This document shows positions 1 through 12,844 of a DNA stretch of 63,872 bases, piece after piece; within the stretch, counting starts at the first letter, position 1; each line of letters starts with the position of its first letter. Origin of the DNA: Apostichopus parvimensis. Its lineage: Eukaryota > Echinodermata > Holothuroidea > Aspidochirotida > Stichopodidae. The DNA is taken from positions 17,753 through 81,624 of the forward strand of contig KN884428.1 of NCBI GenBank assembly GCA_000934455.1. The letters are read 5' to 3'. The position numbers and the translations under genes are program-made. The notes under the pieces are model-generated. The model was not told the origin of the DNA, made no database searches, and was given only the letters and a program-made list of their open reading frames with translations.

Positions 1-1074
1 TAACAGCGTTAAAATAGTTACTGTGTTAATATTGTCAGAGTGTATCTTACGATAATTGATGCTTAATTAAGGCAGTAGACCTCGGCTTAATTCATAGCTT
101 CAAAATCTGTCTAGCGGTTGCGTTTGCATTTGGTTAATGTATAAGGTTAACGGATCTTTATCATCGGCAAATTTAAAAAGACAACGTGGAAACACTGAAA
201 TTCATATTTAGGTATAATTTTAACAGTTCGAGATAATGAGTACAAGAGTTAATTTGTGTGTTGTAACGGCGTTCTTTAGATTGGAACGTAAAACTTCACG
301 TGAATGTGAATCATTGCATTGAAGTAGCGTTTCCAATGGTGATCAAAGGATATTCAAATCTTAGTTGACAACGAATCGGCACTCTAAATTTGTCATTATT
401 GAAATTTAGATAATTATCTACAGTTATTAATCCTTGAGAGCAATATAAGAACTTAATAAAAACTGTTAAACAATGATCAGCATAAAGAAAATTATATGTC
501 TGAAGAACAGAAACTTTTGATCAAATTATCTTTTTTCCCGCTTATTTTCGTGTACTTAGTTCAATGAACACTTAAAGCAATTTTAACCCATTCACTGTAA
601 ATAAAATCAATTTTTGTCAATAATAATAATAAAATAAACTCTCTCTGACCGCCCTTCAACATTTTTCGGAATATACACAAATCAACACAAACCATTCATT
701 GTACTATTTTCTGAAAACAAAAGTTAACAGAATTTCTTTTTAATTGGTTTAATGATCTCAACGCATTTCAACATGCAACAGTTTATGACTTTCAGAACAT
801 TTATGACTGAACTCGATTCCAACTCCTATACACTAGCTTTACCTCAATCCTCGCTGTTATTACTCAAGTAAAGTATAGGAATGTATTTGCCATTTGCTGG
901 AAATAGGCACAACCGACTCATATCTCGTACATATGCCCTCATAGTTAACGACTGAAAATAAACTGTAAACAAGTTAAGGACATTCAAGTAAAACTGAAAA
1001 TGTAGGGGGAAATATGTTTACTATATTTATTGCTGATAACATATGCATGATGCTTTTGATTCTCTTTTACTCAG
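1..1074 (+). other. 3' part of intron 1 of FReD gene A
   Basis: This non-coding sequence aligns by eye with the 3' part of intron 1 in the other copies (about 19200-20248 in B, 37630-38654 in C, 55090-56077 in D). Shared landmarks are gtgtatcttacgata near the start and a polypyrimidine tract ending in tactcag just before exon 2. The signal-peptide exon of gene A therefore lies left of the window. I see no other gene in it. Confidence 0.75.
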
Positions 1075-4000
1075 AGTAATCAACAACTCTTTGTAGGAGC
1101 GACTGAAGGAAAAGGTCACAGTGAGTGTTTATTCATTTTCTATTCATTAACCCTTTTCTTATTTTTCCTATCCCCTGTTTATCGATCAATTTCTCATTGA
1201 TTGATAGTTTCATTCCTCATAATCCATGCCAAACATTTGTCACGTCAACATCTGTTAATATTATTATGATCACTAACTCTCGTGTAATATGAGAAGAGAT
1301 ATATTTCTTCTACACATGACTTCCTTCAGTCACAAGCAAGTAAATACATTTCGACAAAAGAAATAACGATAGTTTTGAAAACAATCTTCAACACTATAGA
1401 TTTGAAATTTCTTCACAAATTGCATAATGAAGTCGTTCCTTATTTGTAAACACATGGTACGGTAAACGTTGTGAAATAGTAAAGTATGCTTGGTGGTCCT
1501 ACATATCAGTCGGTTAATACGCGCATTTTTTATATCAGTATTTACATCATTTTATATTAAAACCTATTTAAAAGGTTATTTACATTTGATTGCTAAACTT
1601 GTAGATTATCTAAGCGACCTTGTGAAATTATCATTCAAGTTCTTTATTGCGTAAATAAGTTGCAATTTGTGTACCAATATTAAGCTTCCATACATTTACG
1701 TCACATAAGTTCCAAGATTATATTTTGTACAAAAGCGAGAAACCTGAAATAAACTTTTCTTGGGAAGGAAGTGATGTCTGAATTAAGTTTAACGTTCAAA
1801 AGCAAATTAGTAATAGATTATGTTTTTATGTTTTTCAGAATATCCTTTCATTTTGTTATTGTGTTTTTTCATTATAGTTTATCCGATATAAAAACTGTTA
1901 TTTTCATATCTTTCACTAAGCTTGAATTTTACCGTTTAGTTGAAATTTGACCATTTATATTTTGTATAACGTTACTGCAACTATTTAGAGAAGTGTCGTT
2001 GTGACGAATTTTCGATAAGCTATTGATTTATAAAATATCACTGAATATTCAAGACATGTCAAGGCATACCTGGCTATCTTTTATCATATCAATTGTAATA
2101 TTATTTTGCAAAACAACCGGTACATTTGGTAAAATTGATCAATAAACTAAAAAGCAAAACGTTCATCTAAGTTATTAAATAAATACGCTTTTATATCGCG
2201 TCTACTGACGGGTTAAAGTCATATTTTCTGGTCAAACCCAAGCTGTACTGTTGCAAATCATTTCTTACTATTACAGTCTTCTCTTGATGTATTCATCTAG
2301 CATTAAGTCGAGATGAATCATAATTATTGTTTAATTAACTCATTTTGGGTTTACTAATCTGGATCATTCACGGATAAACTTCTGTCGTTACATGATAACC
2401 TAATGACAAATCGTGAAGACAACTGAATTCTCATGATATCAGAATCACTACTTGTTCTTCTTTTACAGACTATTTTTTCCTTTATCAACGTCCTGAATAC
2501 CCTAGAGATTGTCACGAAGTGTTGCATCGTTGTTCATCTACAAGTTCCAGTGGTGTTTATCTCATTAAACCAGACGGCTATGCTGAACCTTTCGAAGTCT
2601 ACTGTGATAACAGCGTAGATGATGGTGGATGGACGGTACGTAGTTCAAATTGAATTATGAATGTTGATGCCAAACATCAGCTGGATATTTAGCTTCTTTC
2701 ACCTAATTGAGCAAAGTTTTATAATGTTAGCTCTCATGTTTTCTTAATCCTTTAAATTATTCTATGATCATGTTTACTTTTTTATCCTTTTTTCATAAAA
2801 TTCATTTAAGTTGATCACAATATACATTTCTAACTAAAAAACAAAGAAAATTGTACTTTTTACCATGCTAGAACTCGTTTCATTTATCATCCTTTCCATA
2901 ATGTATCATAATTTGTATATGAAATACTTTTTCACCCCGATGGTCAGCTTCTTAAGATCTTCAAATGGGATTGCTTCTGTAGTGGTTAACAATCGGCCTT
3001 GGATTTAAACTTTTATATCACAAAAAAAAGAACAAAACATTGTTGGAAACGTTAATGAATGGTAAGTTTTAATAATAATTCTAATTTAACTTAATATCTC
3101 ATATGAATTATGTTCAAATTATGTGTTCTGTTATGCAGATCATACAGCGTCGGTTTGACGGAACGATAAATTTTAATCGCAGCTGGGAAGATTATCAGCT
3201 AGGATTTGGTTGTCTTTCGAGTGAAATGTGGATTGGTAATAAGAGGCTTGCATACTTAACCAATCAAAAGAGATATCAACTCCGTATTGACTTGACGACA
3301 ACAGATGGTTCGTCTTTTTATGTGACGTATGACACATTCCGAATAAGCGATGACTACAGCAACTACAAGCTCGTCAAAGCAGAAATAACCAACAGAACAG
3401 TAGGTAAATATATAAAAATCAAAACATCTTTCAGATACGTTTATTCATGTCCCAAATAAGTCTTCTCTGGTCGATAGAAGATTCGATATATTTATCAATA
3501 TTCAAGCTTTCATTTTTTAGTTTACTTCACTTCACCTTACTTCCTGCTTCTACTGCAATGTTTTGTTGTGTATTGTGTGCAGAAAACTAACACACTGAAC
3601 TGAACTGAACTTACTGATTAACTCCCATTGTTACACCCTTCTGTACAGCCAATCTCTGCAGCTATATAATATTCATCTCATCATTTTAGTATATTTTTGT
3701 TGTATTCATTGTAGTTTGTCAAATTTAGTCAACTGCCTGTCCAACTGTCTTGTTTAAAAGTGTCCTTAATTTTTCTTTGTTTCAGTTTGTCTCTGACGAA
3801 GATCCAGCTAGGATTGATAAGCCAGGCCCTCTAACTTATTCAGTTTACGAAATTGCATTTGATCATAAGCTAGACTAAAGTCAAATATCATTTCAAAATA
3901 TTTTCGAAACAGCTAGAACGATCTTGTAATGTCACAGTTCCTTCTTGCGTGTTAAAACTTTTATACAAAGTGATGTCGTTGTGGAGTAGTAAAACTCAGA

Positions 4001-7000
4001 CTCGGAACATATTCCGTAATTTATAGAAATTGTCAACCATACTCCAAACCACTGCTTGAAGTTCTAACCCTGTATTTAGCAACATTCGTTATGTTTCGTT
4101 ACAAAGTTCACAATATGAATAGCTAATCCTTAAGTATTTTTTCTTATTCTGTTAGACCATGTAAATAACTACATCGAGTGGTGTCCAAGAAATAAAACCT
4201 ACAATGAGTGTCAACTTTGCGAGGCTACCTGTGCAGATCCTGATAGTTGTGTCAATACTTCCTGCAAAGGATCTCATTCGTGTGTCTGTCCTGAAGGATT
4301 TTTGATGAACGATGATAACTGCATTAGAGCAGAGGACTGCGGATGCTTCATGGAAAGTGAAACAGTTGGAGAGAGAGGTGTGTTGTTAAAAGTAAGTATT
4401 TTCTTTGAGATTGTGATATCTATTACCAACAAGGAAACAATTTAATTGATGCTTTAAAAGGGGGTTAGTAGATCGATTTGCCTCCGACCCCTTGCAACCC
4501 GCAAAGTCTTCAACTTTGGATATACGCACTTTTTGCCAGTAAAGTTAGGAAAACTGATATATCTTGTGTGTGTTTGCATTATTTCACCTTATCACTACTT
4601 GAAGAAACCTTTTCAGATCCCTAAAGTTACTTATGATGCATGTAACGATTTTCTACTTTCCAGGAAGGAGGAATTTACGTCTCTCCAAACTGTGACAAGA
4701 AATGTTCTTGTACTGATAATCATCTTTCGTGTGACGATAATTATCAATGCGATCCTAACGCAGATTGTGAAGAAAGAAACGGTCTGTTACAATGTTACTG
4801 TCCGCCAGGATATAGCGGAGACGGCACACAGTGTAAACCTACAGGCGACACAGCCCCTTCTGACTGTAAAGAACTGTACAACAACGGCGAGAGAACAAGT
4901 GGCGTCTATGAAATCAAACCCACAATTTGGCCTGACTCTCCGTTTGAAGTTTACTGTAACATGTCTGACGGGGGAGGCTGGACGGTAAGTGTGACAGTTT
5001 TTCTTAAACCAGTGATCCGCAAGCTTTTAGGTAGACGACACACAAGTCATCAATGAGGACCAAACCACGATCCACCAGAGCCCCACTCCATCAGAACGGA
5101 CGTTCAAAATACATGAAAGCTAGCTTGGATGGTGAATGTGATGTTCGATTTGAGACCCGTAAGCTAGTAAAAACAACGTTGCCGTATGTAGAACACGGGA
5201 ATAGGCTACCCATTAGACGGAGAAATTTGAATGCCTAATTTATTGCCACTGTGAGCGCATTCCCTAAAAGGAAGCATTCTCTATGTTGTGTTAGTACTTT
5301 CAGGAATTCATTTTTAGAAACTTCATAACATTTTACCTATTGGTTGTTCCTTTGGATAAGGGTTGATGTTTATTATTTTTTCAACAGGCAATAGTTATGA
5401 TATCAAAATATTAGTGCTGGGAAACACTTCCAAATTACTATAAATATGTGTATGTTATATGTGTATGTGTATATTGATTGTTTTAGGTATTCCAGCGTCG
5501 CGTTGATGCTTCACAAGACTTTTATCTTTATTGGGAGGACTACAAGATTGGCTTTGGTAATCGAAGTCGGAATTTCTGGCTCGGAAATGAAAAGATATAT
5601 AGCTTGACGAACCAAAGACGATATGAACTCCGGATCGACTTTGTTAACCGTTACGGTGCTCCTTACTACGCCAAATACGAGTTCTTTCGTATCAGTGACA
5701 AGAACGATAACTTCAGGCTAGATGTTGGAAATTATTCTGACGGAGATGCAGGTAGGGTTAATATCTGCCGAATATCAATCCTTTTCTATTATTTTCGTCA
5801 GTTTGACATCATATAACATGTTTATTTAATAATGAAATGTTTATAAAGAAGTATGTAGTACTATGTGTATGATATAATTCACTATCCAATCACCTAATTG
5901 TTTATACAAGCTGTTTTGCCTCTGCTGAAAATAAAGTGATTAACTCGATTGCAGATCTTGGTGACATACTGTGGTAATAGTTTGTTGATCCAAGTAAGGA
6001 GCATAATCTATTAGGAAGGAATCTCTGGCCAAATAGCTGGACCTTTGGACCTACGAACACTCAAAATCAAGACACTTCAGTTAGTAACATATAAACCCGC
6101 CATATCATACAGTACCTAATTATGTCTATATTTCTTTGCATAAGGCACACACACAGTGAAAAGATTAATAACTTATATTCGACGAGATAGACCTAATACT
6201 AGCAGTAATTGTTAATGTAATCAGACATGTACTGTAGCGACCAAGTATTTTTACAAATCCATTACTAAAAAGGAAATATGGAACTATCACAGGGTAAGAT
6301 GGTTATGGACCCTTCGCAAATCTTTACGCACACGTACAGACACACACGTGTGCGCACAAACACAAACTTTAATATGCATATAGTATCATTGTACAATGCT
6401 GGACTCCTAGGTAGCTCGTGTTAGAGGGTACGATAACAGATCTTGCCCTTGGAGTTGGTTTAAGTGGTAGGCTTACAATTCTAGAAATGAACGATTCGTT
6501 AAAGTTGATCTCTATTGATTGACTTATTTACTCCTTCTTCTATCAAATTTATGTTAGCAATAAGTGATGTAAGCAAAGATATCGCATTTATTCATACCGC
6601 CAGCATACTAGATAAAAATAACGATGATGAGATTATTCTCGTTCGAATACAAAACAGATGCAGTCTACATGCAGACATGCGTGCTCGCCTAGAACAGCTA
6701 CGTCATAAAATCTCATTGTATGTAAGTCATGTAAAATTTGGCGGAGCTTCAAGGAGCTTACAGCATCAATTAACTATATTCCTAACTATCACATGACAAT
6801 AGGAAACCAAATACACCGTAGCTGTTCTTGTAAAGGAAAGCCGGATTTCTTGTAGTGCTACACTGAAATATAACTGTTGTGCATGACAATTGTCCTCTAT
6901 TCCAGTTTTAAAAACTTATTATAAAAATAAAATCAGATGAAAAGATGACAAAACAAACTTATTAAAAATGAGGACACATGAATGAACTTCCTTTAACTTA

Positions 7001-7685
7001 CAAACGGCCAGATCGGGGAACTCTTGCGGTACTTATGTATGTTACGACGAAAGTAACGCATACCTCGACCATGTAGGAATTTTTTTTTTTATTGATGTCA
7101 ACATGAAAGAAAATTCGTAACAGAAAACAAAAACAAAACTAAACGCTTTCACAATATTAACAATAGTTCAACAACATAATAAGCCTAACATAATATTTGA
7201 AAACCCCTTTCCTTTCCCCCTTCCCTTTCTACATATTTTCGTGTTTAATAATCATAGATAATAAACGACGTTTAGCTTAACACACGTTAATCAACATCAA
7301 AATCACATGTAATATCTAATTATTGGAATAACGTTTTGCTAAGTATACTGAATCGATGCAATGAATTAATTTTTGAATTTCTTTATGTTTCTTCTTCTAT
7401 TGTATTTATTCAACAGGTGATTCGCTGACCTACCATGATGACCAAGCGTTCACTACACGAGACAACGATAACGATGATTATGACTATAGTTCCGCTAGCT
7501 CTGAAGGTAACAACTTAGCCCGTTCTTATGATGGTGCATGGTGGTACGGTGATAATATTTATTCATCTCTAAACAGTCCCTATGATAGTTATGATATTTA
7601 TTGGTATAGCCTTCCAGGTTATTATTATTATTATTATATTAAATTTACAGAGATGAAAGTTCGCGCAATCGAAGAAGAACCATAA
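1075..7685 (+). CDS. FReD gene A: secreted FReD-TIL-EGF-FReD protein, exon 1 outside window
   Basis: Exons: 1075-1120, 2469-2635, 3139-3403, 4156-4391, 4664-4984, 5487-5751, 7417-7685 (TAA). All junctions are GT-AG and the phases join without a stop: 522 codons here plus an unseen signal exon. Order: linker; truncated fibrinogen-related domain (exons 3-4, DGGWT split by an intron, NRS and NRT glycosylation sites); TIL domain with all ten cysteines (exon 5); a TIL-associated segment and EGF-like module (CPPGYSGDGTQC) in exon 6; full FReD2 from the end of exon 6 to exon 8, with the calcium-site-like TTRDNDND and GAWWY. FReD2 lacks the usual cysteine pair flanking GAWWY. Exon 8 carries a run of six Tyr from a TAT repeat, absent in the other copies. 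Closest copy is C. Likely a secreted lectin-like or matrix protein; function is inferred from family only. Introns hold only repeats and homologous non-coding sequence. Confidence 0.85.
3735..3870. repeat. Intron 4 repeat shared by genes A and C only
   Basis: A block containing ctgacgaagatccagctagg followed by aagccaggccctctaac lies in intron 4 of A and recurs at about 41222-41370 in intron 4 of C. Introns 4 of B and D lack it. The motif resembles the 3' end of a dispersed retroelement, but I cannot assign a family. Boundaries are approximate. Confidence 0.5.
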
Positions 7686-8042
7686 AGACCCACAACGGAG
7701 TGTATGGAACTATAGCACAAGAACAGTTAACAACAATTAAAATATATTGATGTATTGGTTCTATGTTTTGTGTATCGTCATGACAACGCTTTTATCAATA
7801 ATTATGTTACAAAACATGCCTCTTTCTGTTTTTTTTTGTTTCGTGTAAAGTGAGACAGAATTTTCATTCCATGCAAATGATTGATAACTATTCACTATGG
7901 TTTCACTCCCCCCCCCCCCCCCCAAGGTTCTCAATGTTTCAACTTTTGATTTCTGTTAATTTTTGAAACGCAGAAATGAAAAGACAGTTGTTAGTTTACA
8001 TAATAAACGTAAAGCCAATTTACAAGCAAACATTGCGAGATC
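7686..8042 (+). other. 3' flank and probable 3' UTR of gene A
   Basis: The sequence after the stop codon (acccacaacgga and onward) is conserved after all four genes, so it probably includes the 3' UTR. An ATTAAA variant poly(A) signal is visible near 7736 in A only. A poly-C run near 7909-7923 recurs at the same place in B, C and D (for example 45482-45496). The last 8 bases, gcgagatc, are the target-site copy of the adjacent hAT element. Confidence 0.5.
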
Positions 8043-8358
8043 CAGGCGCGTAGCCAATGGGGGGGGGGGCGAAGGGGGCAGCCGCCCCCCCCCCTTGAGC
8101 ATATTTTTTAAAATTCTTTAAATGTTTTGATGATATCGCTAGTAATTTCAAAAGAGAAAATGCTAAGATGCAACTTACAAGGCCTGGGAAGTGCCATTTC
8201 CAGCGATCTGGGAGGCAATTTCAACCAAAATTTTCTTGTACGCTTCGCGCCAACCACGGTGGCGCTACGCTTAAATAGTATGCAATGCCGTATCAACGGC
8301 TCTGAAAATTTTTCTAAATTTTCGCCCCTCCCTTGGCAAATTCCTGGCTACGCCCCTG
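8043..8358. mobile_element. Non-autonomous hAT element (316 bp) beside gene A
   Basis: The ends are imperfect terminal inverted repeats: caggcgcgtagcca on the left and tggctacgcccctg on the right (reverse complement caggggcgtagcca), the classic hAT-type terminus. An 8-bp direct repeat, gcgagatc, flanks it at 8035-8042 and 8359-8366, and 8 bp is the hAT target-site length. The paralogous sites after B (ggcgagacctttc, near 26730) and C (near 45610) are empty. There is no transposase inside. Confidence 0.9.
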
Positions 8359-8477
8359 GCGAGATCTTTAAGATATTGTGGTTTGCAGAATTTTACTTAA
8401 ATTATACCATTTTGTCTTCTTTACACCTTTCTGTTCATTATATTTGTATAGCATCCCTCAAATCGTCACAAGTGTAT

Positions 8478-8790
8478 AGTAGTTTTTAAATACACCTAAC
8501 CCTTACTTATTTATAGTAGTTATAAAATACGCCTTACCCTAACATATTTTTAAATACGCCTTACCCTAACATGTTTTAAAATACGCCTAACCCTGACATG
8601 GTTATATATGTTTATAAATAAGCATAACCCTAACTTATTTAGAGTAGTTATAAAACACACCTTACCCCATTATGTTTTTAAATACGCCTTACACTGACAT
8701 GTTAAAAATACGCCTAACCCTAACATGTTTTCAAATACGCCTAACCATAACTTTTTTGTTAAATAGCCGTACCCGATCATGTGTTTAACC
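8478..8790. repeat. Minisatellite downstream of gene A
   Basis: Degenerate tandem repeat of about 27-30 bp. The typical unit joins aacatgtttt, aaatacgcc and taaccctaac. Each unit carries a telomere-like ccctaa heptamer. The same array follows genes B, C and D at the same distance. Confidence 0.8.
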
Positions 8791-8799
8791 ATAATATGT

Positions 8800-11340
8800 T
8801 TTCAGCGAATGTAAGCAATACAACTTGTTTCCACGATTTTTAAACATGTTTATTTGTACGTAATGTACATAAATCGTATATCGCCTTCATTTAACTAATG
8901 AGATAGTTATAAACATCCCTGTTGGTGAGAATATACATTGACAACCGTTAATCATAAAACTGATTCCAAAGTCATAATTCTGTATCGCGTACATAAACTC
9001 AGTTTTAATCAACGACGTGCATATGATTTTTAAAGGAGCCACGATGTATGTTTATAATTTCTTTCGACTTGGGGCATGTGACGGGCGTCCAGCTCGACCC
9101 CGGTGAGGTGGTCTCATGTTTACTCGGCCGAATGCAAAAAAGAAAGCCCCAACTGAGATTTACACCATCCACTTTGACCAGGGATCTACTGGTCAATAAG
9201 ATCGGGTGGAAATGGAGGCCAACCACCAAAGGGGAAGGGGCTATACTTATATTAGCCAACATTTCTGACCACTTCCCCCCCCCCCATAAATCCGAACACT
9301 GTCTACGGACCTGCTCCCGATTGACGCTGAAGGTGGGAACATGACACCCTACAGCCTTACCCCCCCCCTCCCCCTTCTCACACACAAACACCTCCAATTG
9401 CGCCAATGATTTTCATGTGGTATAGGCCTACATTTTCATTACAGAGTCATTATGTAATATCTGAAATACTGAAACAGTTTCACGTGCACATGCCGAATGC
9501 CAAATTAGTAGTTGGGCTACGTTTATATATCACGAAATACAAACTCGACATCCTCGGAGAAACTAAATGCGAGATATTGCACGAAATCGTATCAAGGAGA
9601 GGTGGACGATAAATATACATTTAGAGATCCATTTCACCCTGTATCACTATTCCACACTCCATAAATGTAAGCTTCCTTTTATTTATTAACCACACATATT
9701 CGACAGGTGTGTATGTATGCAGACAGATTACAATGATACATGAAAACCAAATCTGTTATAATGTTATCCCTCAATAAAGAGTAATCATTTAAACTAAGAT
9801 TGGTAAACTAAGATATAACGTGAAATTTGAGGACGTATAACTTCGACATACCCATATAAGCCCTGTAACACTTGAAAATTACGAATATTTACATGAATTA
9901 ATTGTTATAAGTAGATAGATAGTTCAAACCAGTGTGTAAATCAACAAGGATTGGTAAGCATAATGATAAAGTTACAGCACGTACAGTTGATCACTATGCA
10001 GCGTTAAAGAAGACACCGACTTAACCATCATTATTTATTATATTATTCTTGTTTGGAAGAACTCACAGATTTAGTGTTTCCCCAGCCACAAGGCTGGCAG
10101 ATTGATGTCTTCTAACAAAGGCATCTTTGTGCATCAGTTTTAAGTGGTTTTTTTTTTTTTTTGTTTATTACAATATTTATTTGCTGTAATGGAAATGGGG
10201 TTTTCAAATGCTGAATCTAAAATATTGAACCTATTATAAAACGTACTGATGAAACAATTGTACGGCTTTAATGATCTTTGACTTTATGACCCTATAACTT
10301 CATCAGCTATAGCAGCCTCAACAAACGTCATGCACAGGCAATACACCCCACTCGAAGATTTGACGTCCATCGGCCTTACGGTTAAGGAGCAAGTTGTGTT
10401 TGCAAAAAGTCTGGCCACCTATAGTGACCTCCACCGATTGCATCAGCATTACGGTGTTTTACATTAATGAGTACGAGTTAAACGTTTCAAGTTTGATCTA
10501 TCAAAGAATTTTGAAGAATTCCCCAAGTGCTATTATTATTTTGTATATTACCTTTGCCCTGACGAAGGTACTACAAGACATGCCCACCTCCAATAAGTTT
10601 AAATTCATCAACTTCAGGGGAGAAGCAGACTGCGTGGTACACTTTTTGTTCATACACAGACACATAAAAACTCGCACATGCATCGCCATTGCACAGCATT
10701 TTTCGCCCTCTATCCCCAAAATGGTAAATCCACTTCATTTGATTGGGTCTCACTACGACGTCCCTTCTCTAATGCTCACCAGTTTCAGTTACAAATTTTG
10801 CTACAACTTTTATATAGGCACCATTCAAAATCCCATTTTCCGAAAAAATACGGGACGAAAGGCTCTGCCATATGGCTTACATTAACGCTAGTTGTATGCC
10901 CTCCAGAACTCTCGATTTTCCTCTCCTCGTGACCCTTTTCCCCTTCCTCACTCCTTTCCCTCTACCTTCCTGTAGCCTATACAAGTCTCTGAAGAATCAG
11001 AAAAAAATCTTTAGTTTACCAGGGAAATATTGGCTGACTCTATACGACTGGAAATCAAAAAACCTGCTGTAGGCTGCGACAATAACGTATCGCTTGATGA
11101 TTGCTGCACAGCGCCCCTATTTCATCAGCCAACCCTCAACATACAAATTGTGTTGAACCTGTTACGAAACAGCCGATTCTCTCATGCCATAGTACAGTTA
11201 CATACGTAAAATGTAGCCTTTGCATGTACAGCTAGCTTGCACAGGTTATGGAGATTTGTTAACCATAGTAAGCTAACTCAATCTCACTTCACATTCAGTA
11301 AAGATATGACAGAAACCGTTAACATTAGTTAATAGTAAGA
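8800..11340. other. Duplicated module M1, copy 1
   Basis: This non-coding-looking block is homologous to about 27290-29140 after gene B, 46410-47300 after gene C and 63400-63872 after gene D. Open frames here (such as those near 9005-9406 and 10394-10885) are not conserved between copies, and some rely on a non-ATG start, so I do not call them genes. It contains a poly-C and pyrimidine-rich stretch near 9277-9372. Confidence 0.55.
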
Positions 11341-11357
11341 GTTAAATTGGTATCGAA

Positions 11358-11434
11358 ATGGCCGCTCCAGCCAAACCATGGGAGAAGATGGGTCAGAACA
11401 AAAGAGAGTGTTGTCAACAAGGTGGAAGCAACAT
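11358..11434 (+). other. Candidate first exon, unrecognised gene
   Basis: An ATG followed by codons for MAAPAKPWE runs to a good splice donor, acat then gtaagt. The same exon-like segment occurs at 29169 in the block after gene B, where a 1-bp shift breaks the frame. Its frame does not run openly into the 67-aa ORF at 12641, so if both belong to one transcript this would be a 5' untranslated or upstream-ORF exon. I do not recognise the product. Confidence 0.25.
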
Positions 11435-12640
11435 GTAAGTACCTAGGCCTAAGTCCTTGGCTAACGTTAGCCCAACAACAACTTAGGCAGGTCCAATACA
11501 AATATACTGTATCATTTGGTATGTCTAACATAGGCTTATACTAATAATATTGTCCTAGGATTTAACTTTTAGTGATGCGTTTTTGAAGACTAACGACGTG
11601 ACTTTGAGTTAAATGATAACTCGAGTCTATCGTATAAAAGATACTTGCCAGAGTTTTCTAGCTTGATAAAACATATCAATTATTTCAATGAATAAAGTAT
11701 ACGACGTGCGTTAATGTGTAAAACAAACACAGCAAACATTTTGTGTCTTTTGGAAATGGAATTGAGTATATGAAAGGAAATTAATTATTACTTAGTCATA
11801 CTTCAGCCATAAGACTGACTGATGGTAAATTATTATAGTGCGCATCTGCGCCACAATATTGGATGCCAGCTGAACATACACTCTTCATAGCAATCTCAAA
11901 TTCACAGGTTGGCTACGCCAGGAAAAAAATCCAGACTCAGATTTGCAAAGAATTGTGGCGGCGAACAGTTACGTTTGCACATGTAAATAATATAGATCTC
12001 CTTGGTTAGCATACTTCTTCAAAACAATACGTAAAATTCTCTACTTTGGTTCGTTATTTTCGAATTGAACAAGACAGGTAACATTTAATCGCATTTGAGT
12101 TAACAACATCATGCAAGAAAGTTGCAAGCAACAAATGTTAACCGTTTTTATTCGCAACGAATCGACGTTATCTGTTATACTTCAGCTCTTGCAACATAGG
12201 CACTTGTAACGTGATCATTGTGGTATGACATTATACTGGCCGTGTATTGCATGTATTACTTGTTTTGGATGATGATAAACCAGGGCCAGGAAATCGACTA
12301 AGAAGTTTTTAATAGATCGGAGGTTGTTACATTTGTAATCATAGACTAAATGCCTACATGTATTCGTTAGATTAATCGTCCATTAGGCCTTCTGTGCAAA
12401 GCTCCGTATGTTCGCAACATTTCGTTAACTAGACCAGGTTACAGTAACGTTAACGTGTTGTGCAATTTGTCCAGGACTATCTGTATTCTCTGTCACTTCC
12501 GAAACAGGCGTGATTCGTGCTCGACAGTTTATGGTTGTAATGGTTTTAGTCATAATTTCTTCGTTTATATTGCAGACGCATGCTGGCTAGAGTACTGTTT
12601 ATAAATATTAAACAATATACCCTAACTTTGGTCTACGTTA

Positions 12641-12844
12641 ATGGACGAAACGCCGAACTTGCTTATTCGTGACCGAAATAACTTCAAAAGGGTTGCAGTA
12701 ACAATTAAAGACCCCTCCATTGTATATCAACAACTGACTAACTTTGACCTTCACCACGCACTAAATGACACGTGTTTGTATACAAATACAGTTGTTCTAG
12801 TTGTGCTTGTAATTTGTGGCCTTGTACTTCCTATTTGGTCTTAA
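12641..12844 (+). CDS. 67-aa ORF, putative tail-anchored membrane protein, copy 1
   Basis: The ORF starts at MDETPNLL and ends LVLPIWS. Residues about 48-65 (TNTVVLVVLVICGLVLPI) form a strongly hydrophobic segment at the extreme C terminus, like a tail anchor; the rest is polar. A splice-acceptor-like tattgcag lies 68 bp upstream and an in-frame stop follows it, so the ATG must be internal to this exon. The copy at 47374-47577 differs by one base in 204 (Gln to Arg). Flanking non-coding sequence is also nearly identical, so the identity alone does not prove coding. I do not recognise the family. It could be a real small gene or a chance ORF in a recently converted tract. Confidence 0.35.
   Translation: MDETPNLLIRDRNNFKRVAVTIKDPSIVYQQLTNFDLHHALNDTCLYTNTVVLVVLVICGLVLPIWS

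Noticed and set aside
6330-6370. Alternating CA/CG tract in intron 7 as a functional Z-DNA site
   Set aside because: It is present but short and variable in all copies; nothing else supports a function.
8478-8790. Regular repeats as a CRISPR array or true telomere
   Set aside because: Units are degenerate and contiguous without unique spacers, the context is a eukaryotic gene array, and each unit has only one telomere-like heptamer.
9005-9406. 133-aa minus-strand ORF, overlapped by a plus-strand ORF
   Set aside because: Low-complexity G/C tracts create it, and the copy near 46600-47040 does not preserve the frame.
10394-10885. 163-aa open frame in module M1
   Set aside because: It begins with TTG, not ATG, and the homologous stretch after gene B (28233-28740) does not keep the frame, so it is a chance ORF.
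11358-11434. MAAPAKPWE start resembling a PEX13 N terminus
   Set aside because: The similarity is only a few residues, the copy at 29169 is frameshifted, and no downstream PEX13 exons are present.
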